A stretch of DNA of 64,000 nt from an uncultured Burkholderiaceae bacterium (GCA_934525625.1 CAKSZL010000004.1:124001-188000); one strand, 5' to 3'. Positions 27,365-35,868 are shown, counted from the first letter of the stretch. The notes: generated by a model not told the origin, from the sequence alone. Made by a program: numbers and translations.

Positions 27365-28755
27365 GCATGATGACCCGCCCGACCAAGGCGCTGGGCATGG
27401 CGGCGCGGCCGTCCTTCGTGGCGGCCGAGCTGCCCGCCGGCACGCTGGACGCCGCCCGGGCCGCTGGACTGAAACTGAACGAGAACCCCTACCGCCGCAT
27501 GGGCTGGCTGATCATATGGCTGGGCGTGGCGGGCTTTCTGCTATGGGCGGCGCTGGCGCCGCTGGACAAGGGCGTACCGGCCAGCGGCGCCGTCAAGGTG
27601 TCGGGCAACCGCAAGGCGGTGCAAAGCGCGGTGGACGGCAGCATCAAGCGCCTGCTGGTGCGCGACGGCGACCGCGTGCGCTTCGGCCAACCCATACTCA
27701 TCCTGGATGACACGCAAGCCCGCACGCAGGCCGACTCGCTGCGTATCCAACTGGCCACGGCACGCGCGACGGCGGCCCGCCTGGTCGCCGAGCGCGATGG
27801 CGCGGACAGCATAGATTTCCCGGCTGAACTGGCGTCCGGCAAGGTGGACGCCCGTGTTGCGGCGGCGGTGTCCATGCAGCGCGAATTGCTGCAGTCGCGG
27901 CGCATGGCGCTGGCAAGCGAACTGAACGCCATGCGCGAAACCGAGCAAGGCTATCTTTCCAGCCTGCGTGGCCTGAACGACACGTTGGCGGCGCGCCGCC
28001 GGCAAGAACAGGCGCTGCGCGAGCAGGCGGCAAGCCTGCGTGCACTGGCCGCCGACGGCTATGTGTCGCGCAACCGGCTGCTGGATACCGAGCGCCTGCT
28101 GGCCGAGGTGATGGGCGACGTCGCCGAGAATGCCGGCCGGGTCGGGCAATTGCAGCGCCAGGTGGCCGAACAGCGCCTGCGCATCACGCAGCGCCGGGAG
28201 CAACACCAGGCCGAAGTCCGCGCGCAACTGGCCGACGCCACGCTGGAGGCCGAAGCGCTGTCCGAGCGCCTGGCCGCCGCCGAATACGAGTTGCGCCATA
28301 CCGAAGTGATGGCGCCGGCCACCGGCGCCATCGTCGGCTTGTCCGTGTTCACCGAAGGCGGCTTCATCCGCGCCGGCAACGAGCTGATGCACGTGGTGCC
28401 CAGCGAAGGCGTGCTGGTGGTGGAAGGCCAGGTGCCGGTCAATCTGATCGACACCGTTCACGCCGGCCTGCCGGTGGAGCTGATGTTCACGGCCTTCAAC
28501 CAGAACACCACGCCGCGCGTGCCGGGCGAAGTGCGCGTCGTAGGCGCCGACCGGCTGGTGGATGAACGCAGCGGCATGCCCTACTACCCGATCGAAGTGG
28601 CCGTGACGGACGAAGGCATGGAAAAACTGGCCGGCCAAGACTTGCGGCCCGGCATGCCGGTGGAGGTTTTCGTACGCACCGGCGAACGCTCGCTGCTGTC
28701 GTATCTGTTCAAACCCTTGATCGACAGGACGCATACGGCGCTGGGTGAGGAATGA
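27361..28755 (+). CDS. hasE: Type I secretion membrane fusion protein, HasE/PrtE type
   Basis: 464 aa. HlyD-family adaptor linking the ABC transporter with the outer-membrane channel. Cytoplasmic N-terminus, one membrane helix (about 49-66, GWLIIWLGVAGFLLWAAL), lipoyl/barrel half-motifs (AVKVSGNRKAVQSAVDGSI and EVMAPATGAIVGLSVFTEGG), and a long coiled coil between them (about 125-325). The C-terminal HlyD domain ends VFVRTGERSLLSYLFKPL. It overlaps hasD (ATGA) and hasF (ATGA). Full length for the PrtE group and no visible damage, in contrast to hasD. Confidence 0.9.
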   Translation: MSMMTRPTKALGMAARPSFVAAELPAGTLDAARAAGLKLNENPYRRMGWLIIWLGVAGFLLWAALAPLDKGVPASGAVKVSGNRKAVQSAVDGSIKRLLVRDGDRVRFGQPILILDDTQARTQADSLRIQLATARATAARLVAERDGADSIDFPAELASGKVDARVAAAVSMQRELLQSRRMALASELNAMRETEQGYLSSLRGLNDTLAARRRQEQALREQAASLRALAADGYVSRNRLLDTERLLAEVMGDVAENAGRVGQLQRQVAEQRLRITQRREQHQAEVRAQLADATLEAEALSERLAAAEYELRHTEVMAPATGAIVGLSVFTEGGFIRAGNELMHVVPSEGVLVVEGQVPVNLIDTVHAGLPVELMFTAFNQNTTPRVPGEVRVVGADRLVDERSGMPYYPIEVAVTDEGMEKLAGQDLRPGMPVEVFVRTGERSLLSYLFKPLIDRTHTALGEE

Positions 28756-30236
28756 CGATGACCATGACTCGCCGGATACAACGGAGCCCGAATCAAGCAT
28801 CACGCGCCCCACATACTCTTGCACGATGCCTGCTGCATGCCGGGTTGGCCTTGGCGCTGGGCTGGCTGCCGGCAGCACAGGCGCTGGGCCTGCTGCAGGC
28901 CTACGAGCTGGCCACATTGAACGACCCCGCCTTTCAAGCGGCCCGCGCCTCGCATGCCGCCGGGCAGGAGAACATCGGCATCGGCCGCGCCGGCCTGCTG
29001 CCGCAGGTGTCGCTCAGCTACCAGAACGCGCCCTACAACAAGCAGAAAGTATTCTACGAGGCCGACGGGTTCAGCGACAGCACAGAGCGCAGCTATTCCA
29101 GCTACTCGGCGTCGGTCACGCTGACACAGCCGCTGTTCGACGCCGCCGCCTGGGCGCGCTGGAAGCAAGGCAAGGCCTACGCGCTGCTTGCCGACGCCCA
29201 GTTCAGGGATGCCGCGCAAGCCCTGACCATGCGTTTGCTGCGCGCCTATACCGAGGCCTTGTTCGCGCAAGACCAGGTAGGCCTGACGCGCGCGCAGCGC
29301 GACACCTATGCCGAACAATTGCAGCGCAAACGCCGCGCTTTCCAGCATGGCGAGGGCACGCGTACCGACATCGCCGAAACCGAGGCCAGGCTGCAGCTGG
29401 CGCAGGTTGCGCAGCTGGACGCCGAGGACGCCGCCAACGTAGCCTGGCAGGCCTTGATGCAAATCGTCGGCGTCCCCGAACAAGCGCGTGAAACGCTGGA
29501 GCCTTTGCGGCCGGATTTCGTGGAAGGCATCGCTCCCGGCCTGGGCACACAGCCGCTGGAGGACTGGCAAAAGATGGCGCGCACCCAGAACGCCGCGCTG
29601 GAAACCCAGCGCCAGGCGGTGGAAGCGGCACGCCACGAGCTTAGCCGCCAGCGCGCCGGGCACATGCCCACGGTGCGGCTGTTTGCGCAGCACAGCCGCA
29701 ACAAGTCGGAAATCGCCTCGGCCTACAACCAGAAGTATCGCACCAACAGCGTGGGCGTAATGGTCAGCGTGCCGCTGTTCGCGGGCGGCGGCGTTTCCGC
29801 CGCTTCGCGCCAGGCCGGCCACCAGCTCAGCAATGCCAGCTACACGCTGGGCGTGCGTACCAATGAAGTCATGCTGGATCTGGAACGCCAGTACCGCCTC
29901 AGCCACAGCGGCCCGGCGCGCATTAGAGCCAGCCTGCAAGCCGTGCGCGCCGCCGAGGTGGCGCTGGAGGGCGGCATGCGCGGCGTGGCGGCGGGCGAAC
30001 GCATCAACCTGGACGTGCTCAACGCCGCGCAGCAGCTCTACACCGCCCGCCGCGACCTGGCGCGCGCGGTGTACGACACCCTGAACGCCCGCCTGGCGCT
30101 GAAGTACCGCGCCGGCGTGCTGTCGGCCAGCGATCTGCGCGAAGTGGCCGGCTACTTCGGGCCGTTTTCCGATTCCGCCTCCGTCCATGCGGCCACGGCC
30201 GCTGGCGGGACGCCGCCGGCGCAAATACGCCGGTGA
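28752..30236 (+). CDS. hasF: TolC-family outer-membrane channel of the type I system, HasF/PrtF type
   Basis: 494 aa. Signal peptide after a basic N-region (hydrophobic LLHAGLALALGWLPAAQA, about 27-44). Mature sequence begins LGLLQAYELATLNDPAFQAA, the standard TolC/OEP start. Two OEP repeats carry conserved segments VTLTQPLFDAAAWARWKQGK and VMVSVPLFAGGGVSA. It forms the outer-membrane exit duct. It overlaps hasE by 4 bp. The presence of a dedicated TolC in the cluster differs from Serratia, where HasF is encoded elsewhere. Confidence 0.9.
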   Translation: MTMTMTRRIQRSPNQASRAPHTLARCLLHAGLALALGWLPAAQALGLLQAYELATLNDPAFQAARASHAAGQENIGIGRAGLLPQVSLSYQNAPYNKQKVFYEADGFSDSTERSYSSYSASVTLTQPLFDAAAWARWKQGKAYALLADAQFRDAAQALTMRLLRAYTEALFAQDQVGLTRAQRDTYAEQLQRKRRAFQHGEGTRTDIAETEARLQLAQVAQLDAEDAANVAWQALMQIVGVPEQARETLEPLRPDFVEGIAPGLGTQPLEDWQKMARTQNAALETQRQAVEAARHELSRQRAGHMPTVRLFAQHSRNKSEIASAYNQKYRTNSVGVMVSVPLFAGGGVSAASRQAGHQLSNASYTLGVRTNEVMLDLERQYRLSHSGPARIRASLQAVRAAEVALEGGMRGVAAGERINLDVLNAAQQLYTARRDLARAVYDTLNARLALKYRAGVLSASDLREVAGYFGPFSDSASVHAATAAGGTPPAQIRR

Positions 30237-30281
30237 ATCTTCATCACCAACGACAACAGCTTTTTTGAGGAAGCAAAGACC

Positions 30282-32216
30282 ATGCACACACCCCCTTGCA
30301 TTAAAACGATGGAGCATGCCTTGGCGGCAAGCCGCCAGGCATGCCCGCCGGACATGACTATGCCCTGGAAGCGCCTGGCGAGCGCGGCCCTGCTGACCCT
30401 GGGCCTAAGCGTCCCCGCCATGGCCCAGGACGCCACGGGCATGACGGTAACGCCGCTGCATACCTTCACGGGTATAGGCGGCAAGCCCGCCATCGGCGCC
30501 AACCCGGAAGAGGCCGGGCAAGGCGCCAACCCGAACACGCCACCCATTCACGATGTGGCCACGGGCCTGCTGATCGGCGCCACGCACAAGGGCGGCACTC
30601 AAGTTACCAGCGGCGTCGTCTACACGCTGCCCGCCGAGGGGGCCGCACCGTCGTTCGCCTCGGTCAACATCGCCACCGGCAATGCGGCTTCCACCAATTC
30701 GCCCTTGCTGGTGCCGGGCGAAGCGGGCCAATACTATCTGGGCGTGGGCGGCGATTTCTACCGCTATGCGCCGGATGCCACCAACCCGCCCTCGCGCGAG
30801 ATGATCAGCGTCGAACCGATCATCCAGGCGGCCTTGACGGCCATGGGAGACGATAGCCCTGCGGGGGGCGGCAACTTCGGGCAATGGGCCTACGGCGCCG
30901 CGGGCGACCTGCCGCCCAGCCTGTATTTCGCGCGCGGCGAAAACGGCGGCACTTCCGCCTACAACCTTTGGCGCTACGACGCCCAGGCCAATGCCATGCA
31001 TCGCCTGCATAAATGGCCGGGCATGGGCACGATAGCGGGCGGCTTCCTGAACGCGCGCAGCGCCTTGCCCACCGGCCTGGCGCTGGATGCCGACGGCGTG
31101 TGGATATACGGCGTCAACAACACCACCTATCCGCAAACCATCGAAGGCACCGGCGAAAGCGTGCCCTTGCCCTTTGTCTTCCGGGTGAAGCCGGACGGCG
31201 GCGACTACGAAGTGATCGCTTCGCTGGGCACCAATCAGGACGCCGGTTTCCCTGCCACCATGACGTCGGCCAACTTCTCCGCCTTCTCCAGCTTGCTGGA
31301 CGGCGGCGACGGCTGGCTGTACGGCACTACGTACAGCAGCCAGCCGGGCGGCGGCACGGGGGTGGTTCCGGGCGCACCGCCGAACGACCTGGGCACGGTC
31401 TACCGCATCAGCAAGACGGAAAAAGACGCCGACACCAAGCAACACAAGCTGGAAGTGCTGCACGCCTTCGCGGGCGGAACCGACGACGGCTCCGGCGCCG
31501 CCGGGGCCATGGTCAAGGCTGCGGACGGCAACCTCTATGGCGCTACCCGGGCCGGCGGCGCGCGCGGCGCGGGAACGCTGTGGCGCATCGTACTGGCCGA
31601 TGCCGGCGATGCCGGCAAGCAGCACGGCTACCAGGTGGTGCATAGCTTCGAGCAAGCCGTGGACGGCAAGGCGCCCGTGGGCCTGAGCCTGGGGCAAGAC
31701 GGCTGGACGCTGTACGGCGCGGCCTACGAAGGCGGTACGCTGGCCGACGCTGCGCCGGCCGGCGCCAACGCCAGCGGCACGGTATTCAAGGTGGCGCTGG
31801 TTCGCCCGCCCGTCACGATCGACGCCTTCTCGGCCGATAAAGCCAAGGTGGACGACGGCGGCAAGGTGACGCTGACGTGGTCCGCCTCCAACGCCACAGT
31901 GTGCAACGCCGGCGGCGACTGGTCCGGCGCCAAGCAGGCCAGCGGCGAAGAGCAGACTCCCGCCCTGGCCCACAGGGATGCCGCCTACACCTTCGAGCTC
32001 ACGTGCAGCGACGACATCGGGCGCGAGTCCGAAAGCAGAAGCGTGACGGTTGCCGTGGCCGCCCCGCCCCAGCCCGAGCCCGAGCCCGAACCCGAGCCCG
32101 CCCCGTCTCCCGACCAGAGCGTCGACGACTCGGGCGGCGGCCTGGCCCTGAATCTGGCCTTGCTGGCACCCCTGGCATGGCTGGCGCGGCGCCGCCGCTC
32201 AACTCAACCGCAATAA
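30282..32216 (+). CDS. Exported beta-propeller/Ig-like protein with GlyGly-CTERM-like tail (2)
   Basis: 644 aa from ATG 30282 (good RBS GAGGAAG). A second start at 30354 would give an ordinary 24-residue signal peptide (MTMPWKRLASAALLTLGL..AMAQ) and may be the real one. The body (about 50-505) contains several propeller repeats: GWLYGTTYSSQPGGGTG, DGNLYGATRAGGARGAGTLW and GWTLYGAAYEGGT. One Ig-like domain (about 510-595) has a Cys pair (ATVCNAGGDW and FELTCSDD). A PEPEPEPEP linker leads to DDSGGG (615-620), a hydrophobic helix and ARRRR: a clear GlyGly-CTERM-like signal. It is a paralogue of the protein at 23572 and a probable rhombosortase substrate. Confidence 0.72.
   Translation: MHTPPCIKTMEHALAASRQACPPDMTMPWKRLASAALLTLGLSVPAMAQDATGMTVTPLHTFTGIGGKPAIGANPEEAGQGANPNTPPIHDVATGLLIGATHKGGTQVTSGVVYTLPAEGAAPSFASVNIATGNAASTNSPLLVPGEAGQYYLGVGGDFYRYAPDATNPPSREMISVEPIIQAALTAMGDDSPAGGGNFGQWAYGAAGDLPPSLYFARGENGGTSAYNLWRYDAQANAMHRLHKWPGMGTIAGGFLNARSALPTGLALDADGVWIYGVNNTTYPQTIEGTGESVPLPFVFRVKPDGGDYEVIASLGTNQDAGFPATMTSANFSAFSSLLDGGDGWLYGTTYSSQPGGGTGVVPGAPPNDLGTVYRISKTEKDADTKQHKLEVLHAFAGGTDDGSGAAGAMVKAADGNLYGATRAGGARGAGTLWRIVLADAGDAGKQHGYQVVHSFEQAVDGKAPVGLSLGQDGWTLYGAAYEGGTLADAAPAGANASGTVFKVALVRPPVTIDAFSADKAKVDDGGKVTLTWSASNATVCNAGGDWSGAKQASGEEQTPALAHRDAAYTFELTCSDDIGRESESRSVTVAVAAPPQPEPEPEPEPAPSPDQSVDDSGGGLALNLALLAPLAWLARRRRSTQPQ
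30314..30344 (+). repeat. Inverted repeat near the start of the second propeller gene
   Basis: GCATGCCTTGGCGG pairs with CCGCCAGGCATGC (one bulged base), forming a 13-bp stem that ends 9 nt before the alternative start ATG 30354. If translation starts at 30354 this is a 5'-UTR hairpin; if at 30282 it lies in codons 11-21. Confidence 0.5.
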
Positions 32217-32298
32217 GCGGAATTCGAGCATGCCGCTCCGCATAGCGTTTACGGGGCGGCCTTCCTGTCCTGTTTTGTTTTTTTCTCCGGCAATCATC

Positions 32299-32898
32299 AT
32301 GAACACCGACACGCTGCATCACTCCATCCCGACGCTTTCAGAGCGTCTGCGCATCGAAACCTCCGGCCAGCACGAACGCATGCACCAGTTGATGGCCGAG
32401 GCCGACCCCTTTTCCAGCCGCGAGCAATACGCCCGCTTCGCCCTGGCCCAGTACCTGTTCCAACGCGACGTGCAAGCCCTGTTCGACGACGAACGCCTGG
32501 CCGGCGCCGTACCCGACCTCAACGTACGCGGCCGCCAGTTGGCGGCCTTGGCCGACCTCGCCGATCTGGGGGCCGTCATTCCCGAAGACGAACCCATCGC
32601 CAGCACCGGTGTTTCCATGCCGGCTTCGCTGGGCTGGCTGTACGTATCGGAAGGCTCCACGCTGGGCGCCGCCTTTTTGTTCAAGGAAGCGCAGGACAAA
32701 CTCGGCCTCGACGAGAATTTCGGCGCCCGCAACCTGGCCGCCTACCCGCAGGGCCGCGCACGCGCCTGGAAGGACTTCGTACGGGCGCTGGACACTGCGG
32801 GCATGTCCGGCGACGAACAAAACCTCGTCATCAAAGGCGCCAATCAGGCCTACTACCGCTTCGGGCAACTGCTGGCTCGTCTGTACACATTGCCGTAA
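32299..32898 (+). CDS. Heme oxygenase, HemO/PigA/BhuO-like
   Basis: 199 aa from ATG 32299; the longer in-frame start at 32230 adds a non-family leader. It cleaves imported heme to biliverdin, iron and CO in the cytosol. Candidate proximal His25 lies in RIETSGQHERMHQLM near the N-terminus. The distal-helix text GWLYVSEGSTLGAAFLFKE is typical of the bacterial HemO group. It directly follows the secretion genes and precedes the YbaN-like gene, supplying the intracellular step of heme use. Confidence 0.88.
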   Translation: MNTDTLHHSIPTLSERLRIETSGQHERMHQLMAEADPFSSREQYARFALAQYLFQRDVQALFDDERLAGAVPDLNVRGRQLAALADLADLGAVIPEDEPIASTGVSMPASLGWLYVSEGSTLGAAFLFKEAQDKLGLDENFGARNLAAYPQGRARAWKDFVRALDTAGMSGDEQNLVIKGANQAYYRFGQLLARLYTLP

Positions 32899-33046
32899 AC
32901 GTCGACCGGCGCGCCGTGCTCGAAGCGCCGGCCAAGGGGCAGCCTGGCGCGGTCCTGGCATGTTCAGGCGGGCTGCATTCCAATCAAGCAAAGAGCCGCA
33001 TGGAATACCGCCGCCAATACGCGCACGGCCGGCTTGGTTCATAATC

Positions 33047-33487
33047 ATGAAGATACTTTCGCCGCATCCCGGGCCGATGAAACCGCAACCATCCGCACCC
33101 CCCGTTTCCCGCTCGCGCCTTGTGCGCGCCCTGTGGCTGGCTTTGGCCGTGGCCAGCCTGGGGCTGGCGTTTCTGGGGGCGGTGCTGCCCGTCATGCCGA
33201 CGACGGTATTCGTGCTGATCTCGGCCTGGGCCGCCGCGCGCAGTTCGCCGCGCTTTCATCGTTGGCTGTTGCGCCACCGGCTGTTCGGCCCGCTGCTGGC
33301 CAACTGGGCCGACGGCCGCAAAGTAACGCGAGGCGCCAAATGGGGCGCCAGCGCCTCGATGGCGCTATGCGCGGTCATTCTGTATTGGACGGCCATCAGT
33401 CCCTGGCTGACGGGTTTCGCCCTGCTAAGCATGGCTTGCGTGCTGGCCTGGCTATGGTCGAGGCCGGAGCCGGGCATATCGGAATAA
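33047..33487 (+). CDS. YbaN/DUF454 family inner-membrane protein
   Basis: 146 aa from ATG 33047; Met at 33077 is an alternative start. Two hydrophobic blocks (residues about 29-56 and 103-136) flank a conserved loop: LPVMPTTVFVLISAWAAARS, then SSPRFHRWLLRHRLFGP, the DUF454 signature. The function is unknown. Genes of this family often lie beside heme oxygenase or heme uptake genes, as here (148 bp after hemO). The next gene begins 8 bp later. Confidence 0.82.
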   Translation: MKILSPHPGPMKPQPSAPPVSRSRLVRALWLALAVASLGLAFLGAVLPVMPTTVFVLISAWAAARSSPRFHRWLLRHRLFGPLLANWADGRKVTRGAKWGASASMALCAVILYWTAISPWLTGFALLSMACVLAWLWSRPEPGISE

Positions 33488-33495
33488 GCGCCCGC

Positions 33496-34110
33496 ATGTC
33501 TCAAGGCCTCATGCCCGAACGCGCTTTCACCGCCCCCGGCAAGGATTGGCGCCGCGCCGCCTGCCTGATCGTGCTGCTGTTGGGCCTGCAAGCCGCCGGC
33601 GCCACCGTACACTCCATGCTGAAGCTGGATGCCGGCGCCGTGTGGGACAAAGGCGAATGGTGGCGTTTGATAACGGCGCATTTCGTCCATTTGAGTTGGC
33701 CCCATGCCTTGTTGAACGCCGCGGGCGTAGCCGTCTGCTGCGCGCTGGCACCAGCGGTTTTCGACCGTCGCCTTGGCTGGCGGCTGGCCTGGCTGGCCGC
33801 CGGCACCAGCATGTGCTTGGCTGTATTCTCGCCAGGCCTGCTGCCCTACGTGGGCCTGTCGGGGGTGTTGTACGGCCTGTTCGCGCAAGGCCTGTTGCCT
33901 GCGGCCCTGCAACGCGACCGCCAGGCCATGCTGGCGCTCGCCTGCCTGGCGGCATGGCTGGCCTGGCAAAGCCTGGCCAGCCCGCTTGAAGCCGAAGAAG
34001 CGCTGATAGGCGGGCGCATCGCCCACGCCGCCCATCTGTATGGCGTGGCGCTGGCCATCGTTGGCTGCATCGGCGCGGCATTATGGCGGCGCTGGCTTCC
34101 CCGCGCATAA
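33496..34110 (+). CDS. rrtA: Rhombosortase (rhomboid-family GlyGly-CTERM protease)
   Basis: 204 aa from ATG 33496 (RBS-like GGAA; Met at 33511 possible). Polytopic membrane protein. GEWWRLITAHFVHLSWPHAL followed by LNAAG (residues 53-76) is the rhombosortase signature. Nucleophile Ser122 lies in YVGLSGVLYGL, with His177/His180 in IAHAAHLYG. Rhombosortases cleave GlyGly-CTERM tails at the inner membrane so that type II-secreted proteins can be modified and anchored on the cell surface. Two substrates with such tails lie in the same cluster (23572 and 30282). It is the last gene of the plus-strand unit and convergent with dnaB. Confidence 0.85.
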   Translation: MSQGLMPERAFTAPGKDWRRAACLIVLLLGLQAAGATVHSMLKLDAGAVWDKGEWWRLITAHFVHLSWPHALLNAAGVAVCCALAPAVFDRRLGWRLAWLAAGTSMCLAVFSPGLLPYVGLSGVLYGLFAQGLLPAALQRDRQAMLALACLAAWLAWQSLASPLEAEEALIGGRIAHAAHLYGVALAIVGCIGAALWRRWLPRA

Positions 34111-34160
34111 GCCGGCCTCAGACAGGTATAGGGCAGGCACGCTAGGCAGGCACACGCCAG

Positions 34161-34185
34161 GCGGGCGCGTTTGGCGAGCGCCCGC
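34161..34185 (+). terminator. Hairpin between rrtA and dnaB
   Basis: 8-bp stem GCGGGCGC/GCGCCCGC with a 9-nt loop in the 98-bp convergent gap. There is no T-run, so termination by this element alone is uncertain. Confidence 0.3.
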
Positions 34186-34208
34186 GCCGCGCGCCGTAGC
34201 GGTATTGT

Positions 34209-35582
34209 TTAGATCGCCGAAGTAAAGTTCAGGAAGCGCGTGCTGGCGCCCTGGAAGGTAAGGCGCACGGTGCCGATGGGGCCGTTACGCTGCTTGCCGA
34301 TGATGATTTCGGCCGTGCCTTTGTCGGGTGAGTCGGGGTTGTAGACTTCGTCGCGGTAGATGAACAGGATCACGTCGGCGTCCTGTTCGATGGCGCCCGA
34401 TTCGCGCAGATCGCTCATCACGGGACGTTTGTTGGGGCGCTGTTCCAGGCTGCGGTTGAGCTGCGACAAGGCGATCAGCGGGCAATTCAGTTCTTTTGCC
34501 AGGCCCTTCAGCGAACGGCTGATCTCGGAAATTTCGGTGGCGCGGTTTTCGCCGCCCGAACCCGACATCAGTTGCAGGTAGTCGATGATGATCATGCCCA
34601 ATTGGCCGCACTGGCGCGCCAGGCGGCGCGCACGCGCGCGCACTTCCATGGCGCTGAGCGCCGGGCTTTCGTCGATGTAGATTTGCGCCTGCTGCACCTG
34701 CTGCACGGCATGCGTCAGGCGCGGCCAGTCGCTTTCGGTAAGCTTGCCGGTGCGCATGCGGTGCTGGTCCAGCAGGCCCACCGAACCCACCATGCGCTGG
34801 GCCAACTGGACGGCGCCCATTTCCATGGAGAACACTGCCACCGGCAGGCCCTGCTCGATGGCGACGTGCTCGCCTATGTTCATCGAGAACGAGGTCTTGC
34901 CCATGGAGGGGCGCCCCGCGACGATGACGAGGTCGCCCTGCTGCAGGCCGGAGGTCATGCGGTCGAGGTCGGTAAAGCCGGTGGGCACGCCGGTAACGTC
35001 GGAATCGCCTTCGCGGTGATACAGCTCGTCTATGCGCTCGACCACCTGGGTGAGCAGCGGCTGTATGCTTTGGAAGCCGGCCGATCCGCGCGCGCCTTCC
35101 TGGGCGATCTGGAACACCTTGGACTCGGCCTCGTCCAGCAGCTGCCTGGCCTCTTTGCCTTGCGGGTTGAGCGCGCCGGCGGCGATTTCGTCGGCCACCG
35201 AGACCAGCTTGCGCAGCATGGCGCGTTCGCGCACGATTTCGGCGTAGCGGCGGATATTGGCCGCCGACGGCGTGTTGTGCGCCAGCGCGTTCAGGTAGGC
35301 CAGCCCGCCGGTTTCCTCGGCCTTGCCCGAACTGGATAGCGACTCGTGCACCGTCACCACGTCGGCGGGCCGCGCCAGGCCGATCAGGCGGCTGATGTGC
35401 TGCCAGATGATCTTGTGGTCGAAGCGATAGAAGTCCTCTTCGGTGAGCAGGTCGGTGATGCGGTCCCAAGCGCTGTTGTCCAGCAATAGGCCGCCCAACA
35501 CGGACTGTTCAGCCTCGATGGAGTGCGGAGGGACGCGCAGGTACTCGATCGACGGGTCGACGGCGTTGTTCATGGGTTCCAT
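34209..35582 (-). CDS. dnaB: Replicative DNA helicase
   Basis: 457 aa. Hexameric 5'-3' helicase of the replication fork. The N-terminal domain (about 15-120; HSIEAEQSVLGGLLLDN) leads through a linker to a RecA-like C-terminal domain with Walker A AGRPSMGKTSF (about 212-222) and Walker B IIIDYLQLMSG. The R-finger region SQLNRSLEQRPNKRPVMSDL is present. The length is normal and there is no intein. It follows the rpsF-priB-rpsR-rplI operon on the same strand, a conserved arrangement, but a terminator and a MITE separate them here. Confidence 0.96.
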   Translation of the reverse strand: MEPMNNAVDPSIEYLRVPPHSIEAEQSVLGGLLLDNSAWDRITDLLTEEDFYRFDHKIIWQHISRLIGLARPADVVTVHESLSSSGKAEETGGLAYLNALAHNTPSAANIRRYAEIVRERAMLRKLVSVADEIAAGALNPQGKEARQLLDEAESKVFQIAQEGARGSAGFQSIQPLLTQVVERIDELYHREGDSDVTGVPTGFTDLDRMTSGLQQGDLVIVAGRPSMGKTSFSMNIGEHVAIEQGLPVAVFSMEMGAVQLAQRMVGSVGLLDQHRMRTGKLTESDWPRLTHAVQQVQQAQIYIDESPALSAMEVRARARRLARQCGQLGMIIIDYLQLMSGSGGENRATEISEISRSLKGLAKELNCPLIALSQLNRSLEQRPNKRPVMSDLRESGAIEQDADVILFIYRDEVYNPDSPDKGTAEIIIGKQRNGPIGTVRLTFQGASTRFLNFTSAI

Positions 35583-35651
35583 CTGGGATGCGGAAATATC
35601 TATGGCTTTTGCATTGGCTGCAAGTGTTGCGCCAACGAAAAAAGCCCAACA

Positions 35652-35816
35652 CTAGTGTCCTGTCTCAGAAGTTCGTTGATTAAATAAAGATGTTGCAATC
35701 GCTGTCAGGCAAGGCGCAAACCACAGCCATAGCCGTAGCTATGGCGAGGATTTGCAACGCAGCATGGCGGCGATTGCAGCATTTTTATGAAACGAACTTC
35801 TGAGACAGGACACTAG
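35652..35816. mobile_element. 165-bp MITE with 26-bp perfect terminal inverted repeats
   Basis: Ends CTAGTGTCCTGTCTCAGAAG... and ...CTTCTGAGACAGGACACTAG are perfect inverted copies over 26 bp. The complementarity continues imperfectly inward (AAAGATGTTGCAATCG against CGATTGCAGCATTTTT). The centre has CCATAGC/GCTATGG. No coding capacity. A truncated second copy lies at 51495-51613. No transposase for it is in the window. Confidence 0.8.
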
Positions 35817-35831
35817 GCATCAAGCCCTGCG

Positions 35832-35868
35832 AAAAAATAAAGCCGGCAAAACCGGCTTTATTTTTTTA
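35832..35868 (-). terminator. Rho-independent terminator of the rpsF-priB-rpsR-rplI operon
   Basis: On the minus strand AATAAAGCCGG-loop-CCGGCTTTATT is followed by TTTTTCG. It is nearly symmetrical and could act in both directions, but the only transcript arriving is the minus-strand ribosomal operon ending at 35969. Confidence 0.8.

Noticed and set aside
27361..30236. Alternative idea that hasDEF is a drug-efflux or unrelated protease secretion set
   Set aside because: Position directly after hasA, with an RTX-like HasA tail and no protease gene, favours hemophore export.
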